From an uncultured Verrucomicrobiota bacterium (GTDB taxonomy: Bacteria > Verrucomicrobiota > Verrucomicrobiae > Opitutales > Opitutaceae): a DNA stretch of 7,612 nucleotides. Positions 5,911-7,612 of the stretch are shown in pieces. Numbering within the stretch: the first letter of the stretch is position 1; each line of letters opens with the position of its first letter. The notes beneath the pieces were generated by a model. It did not search any database, was not told where the DNA came from, and saw only the letters and a program-made list of their open reading frames with translations. The DNA lies in NCBI GenBank assembly GCA_946482165.1, contig CAMLQS010000247.1, forward strand, positions 1 to 7,612, in the 5' to 3' direction. The position numbers and the translations under genes are program-made.

Positions 5911-7612
5911 CCTGCCGGTCCGCCGGCAGGATGGCGGCCCAGCGGCCGACGAGGTGGCTGACAAGGGCTCCGGTGCCGACGACGAGGACGGCGAGGGCGG
6001 CGAGCTGGCCGACGGGAACCGACAGCGCGAGTGTCCAGCCGAAGCTTTGTTTGTTGATGACGTGGATGAGAAGCCAGCCGAGGGCGAAGCTCAGGGCGAG
6101 GCCGGCGGAGGTGGCGCAGAGGGCGAGCGCTGCGCCTTCAATGGCGGAGGCACGGGCGATTTCGGCGCGACGAAAGCCGAGGGCGCGCAGAGTGGCGAGT
6201 TCCTCGCGGCGGTCGAGCAGCACGCTGGCGAGGCTGAGGGCGAGGCCGCCGACCGCGACGGCGAGGCCGATCAACTCGAGCGCGTAGGTGATGGAGAAGG
6301 TTTGCCGGAAGACGCGGAGGACCTCGGCCCGGAGGCCGGAGTTGGTGAGGACGGACAGTCCGGGACGGGCGGCGGCGAGCTCGGCGCGGACCGAGTCCGG
6401 CGAGGCGCCGGGGACGAGATCGAGCGCGAGACTGGTGGCGTGGTCGTCCGAGAACCAGCGCACGGCGTGGACCCGGTCGACGAGGAGCGAGCCGCGCTCG
6501 TTGCCGTAGTCGGCGAAGAGGGCGGCGACGCGGAGATTTTGCCGACCAGCGGGGGTGGGGACGGCGACGGTATCGCCAACGCGGATACGGAAGCGTTCGG
6601 CGAAGCTTTCGCTGGCGAACGCCAGGCCGGAGTTGCGCGCGGGATCGAGGGCTTCCGCCGGGGGAGGGGCGCCGAGCCAGAGGAAACCGCCGCGGGAGGC
6701 TTGATGCGCGAGGTCGCCGGCGCCGAGCGTGGTGGATTTGCCGTCGAGGACGAGCGGATGGGCCGAGTAGACGGATGCGTGCGCGACGGCGGGGTGGGCG
6801 GCGAGGGCGCGCCAGGTCTCGGGCGCGAGCTTGTTGTCCGAGTCCGCGGACTGCGCGCCCGAGCTGGCGATGTAGAGGTCGGCTTGCAGGGCGGCGTCGA
6901 TCCAGCCGCGGACGGAGCGCTCGAAGCTGGCGACGAGGATCGCCATGCCGGCGGCCATGCCGATGGCGCAAACGAGCGCGGCGGCGGCGAGGCGGTGGCG
7001 TCCGGTGGGGCGGGCGATATGGCCCAGAGCGACCCGCCAGGCTGCGTCGCGGGCCGCAAGCGGGCGGAGGGCGCGGCCCAGGACCGGAAGGGAGAGGGAT
7101 GCGAAAACGCCGCCGCCGAGGATGCCGCAAAAGGCGGCGAGGTGGCCGGCGAGCGGGAAGCGGGTTCCGCCGCCGAGGTCGAGCGGTGGCAGGCGGGAAA
7201 GGAGGACACCGGAGAAGAGGGCGCCGAGCGCGAGAGGCCAGTTGCGCAGCCAGCGTCCGCCGTTGGCGCCGGGCGCGGAGCGGGCGAGAACCTGGGCGGG
7301 CGGGGTTTGGGCGGCGAGGCGGGCGGGCGCCCAGCCGGCGACGATGCTGGCGCCAATGCCGGCGCCGAGGCTGATGAAAATTTCGGAGGGGGCGAGGTGA
7401 GCGGCGGAGACGGTGGTGGAGAAATAGAGCGCGTTGACGGTCTGCCCGACGGCGCGGACGGCGAATTGCGCTCCGGCCCAGCCGAGAAGGAGGCCGAGGG
7501 CGGAGCCGGCGAGGCCCAGAAAGGCGGCTTCGGCGAGCCAGGCGCGTCGGATCGTGGAGGCGTCGACGCCGAGCGAGCGGAGGATGGCGATCTCGGCGCG
7601 GCGGCGGACGAC
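5906..7612 (-). CDS. FtsX-family ABC transporter permease (N-terminal end beyond window)
   Basis: The frame is open from the right edge to TGA at 5908-5906, giving 568 residues of a larger protein whose start is outside the window; the internal ATG at 6958 is not the true start. It is the membrane subunit of an ABC exporter of the FtsX/MacB/LolC superfamily, which couples cytoplasmic ATP hydrolysis to movement of lipids, lipoproteins or peptides at the envelope. Numbering from the edge, the protein contains two FtsX domain signatures: RRAEIAILRSLGV at 4-16 and RREELATLRALGF at 468-480. Membrane helices lie at about 27-50, 76-98, 122-140, 155-178, 205-229, 441-466, 491-519 and 528-554. A periplasmic domain occupies about 230-440. 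Two FtsX domains in one chain imply a fused permease working with a separate ATPase. The last eight residues (ILPADRQE) come from a palindrome and replace the usual '..P...LR.E' tail. An AttH-like gene follows. Confidence 0.9.
   Translation of the reverse strand, partial: VVRRRAEIAILRSLGVDASTIRRAWLAEAAFLGLAGSALGLLLGWAGAQFAVRAVGQTVNALYFSTTVSAAHLAPSEIFISLGAGIGASIVAGWAPARLAAQTPPAQVLARSAPGANGGRWLRNWPLALGALFSGVLLSRLPPLDLGGGTRFPLAGHLAAFCGILGGGVFASLSLPVLGRALRPLAARDAAWRVALGHIARPTGRHRLAAAALVCAIGMAAGMAILVASFERSVRGWIDAALQADLYIASSGAQSADSDNKLAPETWRALAAHPAVAHASVYSAHPLVLDGKSTTLGAGDLAHQASRGGFLWLGAPPPAEALDPARNSGLAFASESFAERFRIRVGDTVAVPTPAGRQNLRVAALFADYGNERGSLLVDRVHAVRWFSDDHATSLALDLVPGASPDSVRAELAAARPGLSVLTNSGLRAEVLRVFRQTFSITYALELIGLAVAVGGLALSLASVLLDRREELATLRALGFRRAEIARASAIEGAALALCATSAGLALSFALGWLLIHVINKQSFGWTLALSVPVGQLAALAVLVVGTGALVSHLVGRWAAILPADRQE
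5911..5930. repeat. Perfect 8-bp palindrome with 4-base loop at the 3' end of the permease gene
   Basis: CCTGCCGG (5911-5918) and CCGGCAGG (5923-5930) are exact inverted repeats around TCCG. The element lies inside the last codons of the permease and abuts the CATTGGN repeat. It has the look of a REP-like palindromic unit. With no T tract next to it and a gene starting straight after, it is not a normal intrinsic terminator, though it could attenuate transcription or protect the upstream mRNA. Confidence 0.75.

Noticed and set aside
5906..6958. Permease as a complete 350-residue protein starting at 6958
   Set aside because: The same frame continues upstream without a stop to 7612 and contains another FtsX domain signature and more membrane helices, so the ATG at 6958 is internal.
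6138..7356. Minus-strand frames of 330 and 361 codons overlapping the permease
   Set aside because: They are the other two reading frames of the permease gene. The chosen frame has the FtsX signatures and membrane helices and is open to the window edge.

Overview
The window is a GC-rich (about 70 % by eye), fully single-stranded block: all seven protein genes I can support read on the minus strand, so transcription runs from the right edge to the left edge. The likely source is a member of the Verrucomicrobiota, most plausibly Opitutae/Opitutaceae. That placement rests on the secreted modular protein at the left, with its calcium-binding DxDGDG repeats and a 'VPGKFYRVQASSDLATW' segment of the kind common in that phylum, and on overall codon use; it is inference, not a taxonomic proof. 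The first 58 bases (37 consecutive G then 7 C) look like a contig end or a sequencing homopolymer.

Layout in transcription order. (1) 7612-5906: a large FtsX-family ABC transporter permease, cut by the right edge. (2) 5867-4710: an AttH/CrtC-type lipocalin-like secreted protein. The permease-lipocalin junction (5822-5930) is a mosaic of a perfect palindrome, a 7-bp tandem repeat, a strong Shine-Dalgarno sequence and a 9-bp tandem repeat; these repeats encode the last residues of the permease and the hydrophobic core of the AttH signal peptide. (3) 4586-3306: scpA, the kleisin of the SMC-ScpAB condensin, with an unusual low-complexity C-terminal tail of about 160 residues. (4) 3309-3007: an unnamed 100-residue protein whose GTG start overlaps the scpA stop by 4 bases. 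(5) 2895-2497: a Pro/Ala/Ser-rich protein with one C-terminal membrane segment. (6) 2481-2158: thioredoxin with intact WCGPC, followed by a clear intrinsic terminator at 2130-2101. (7) 1876-1: the N-terminal 625 codons of a secreted multidomain protein (signal peptide, calcium-binding repeats, PA14-like, Calx-beta and CHRD domains) that runs off the left edge through the poly-C/poly-Pro tract.

Functionally, (1) and (2) form an export pair resembling the Agrobacterium att-type ABC exporter plus AttH module; its ATPase would lie upstream, outside the window. Genes (3) to (6) look like one housekeeping transcription unit ending at the trxA terminator. Gene (7) is a separate unit preceded by a 281-base gap with inverted repeats. 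I see no CRISPR array, tRNA, rRNA, transposase or phage gene. The most unusual structure is the repeat mosaic inside the permease-attH junction; nothing here supports a wholly new defence or biosynthetic system.
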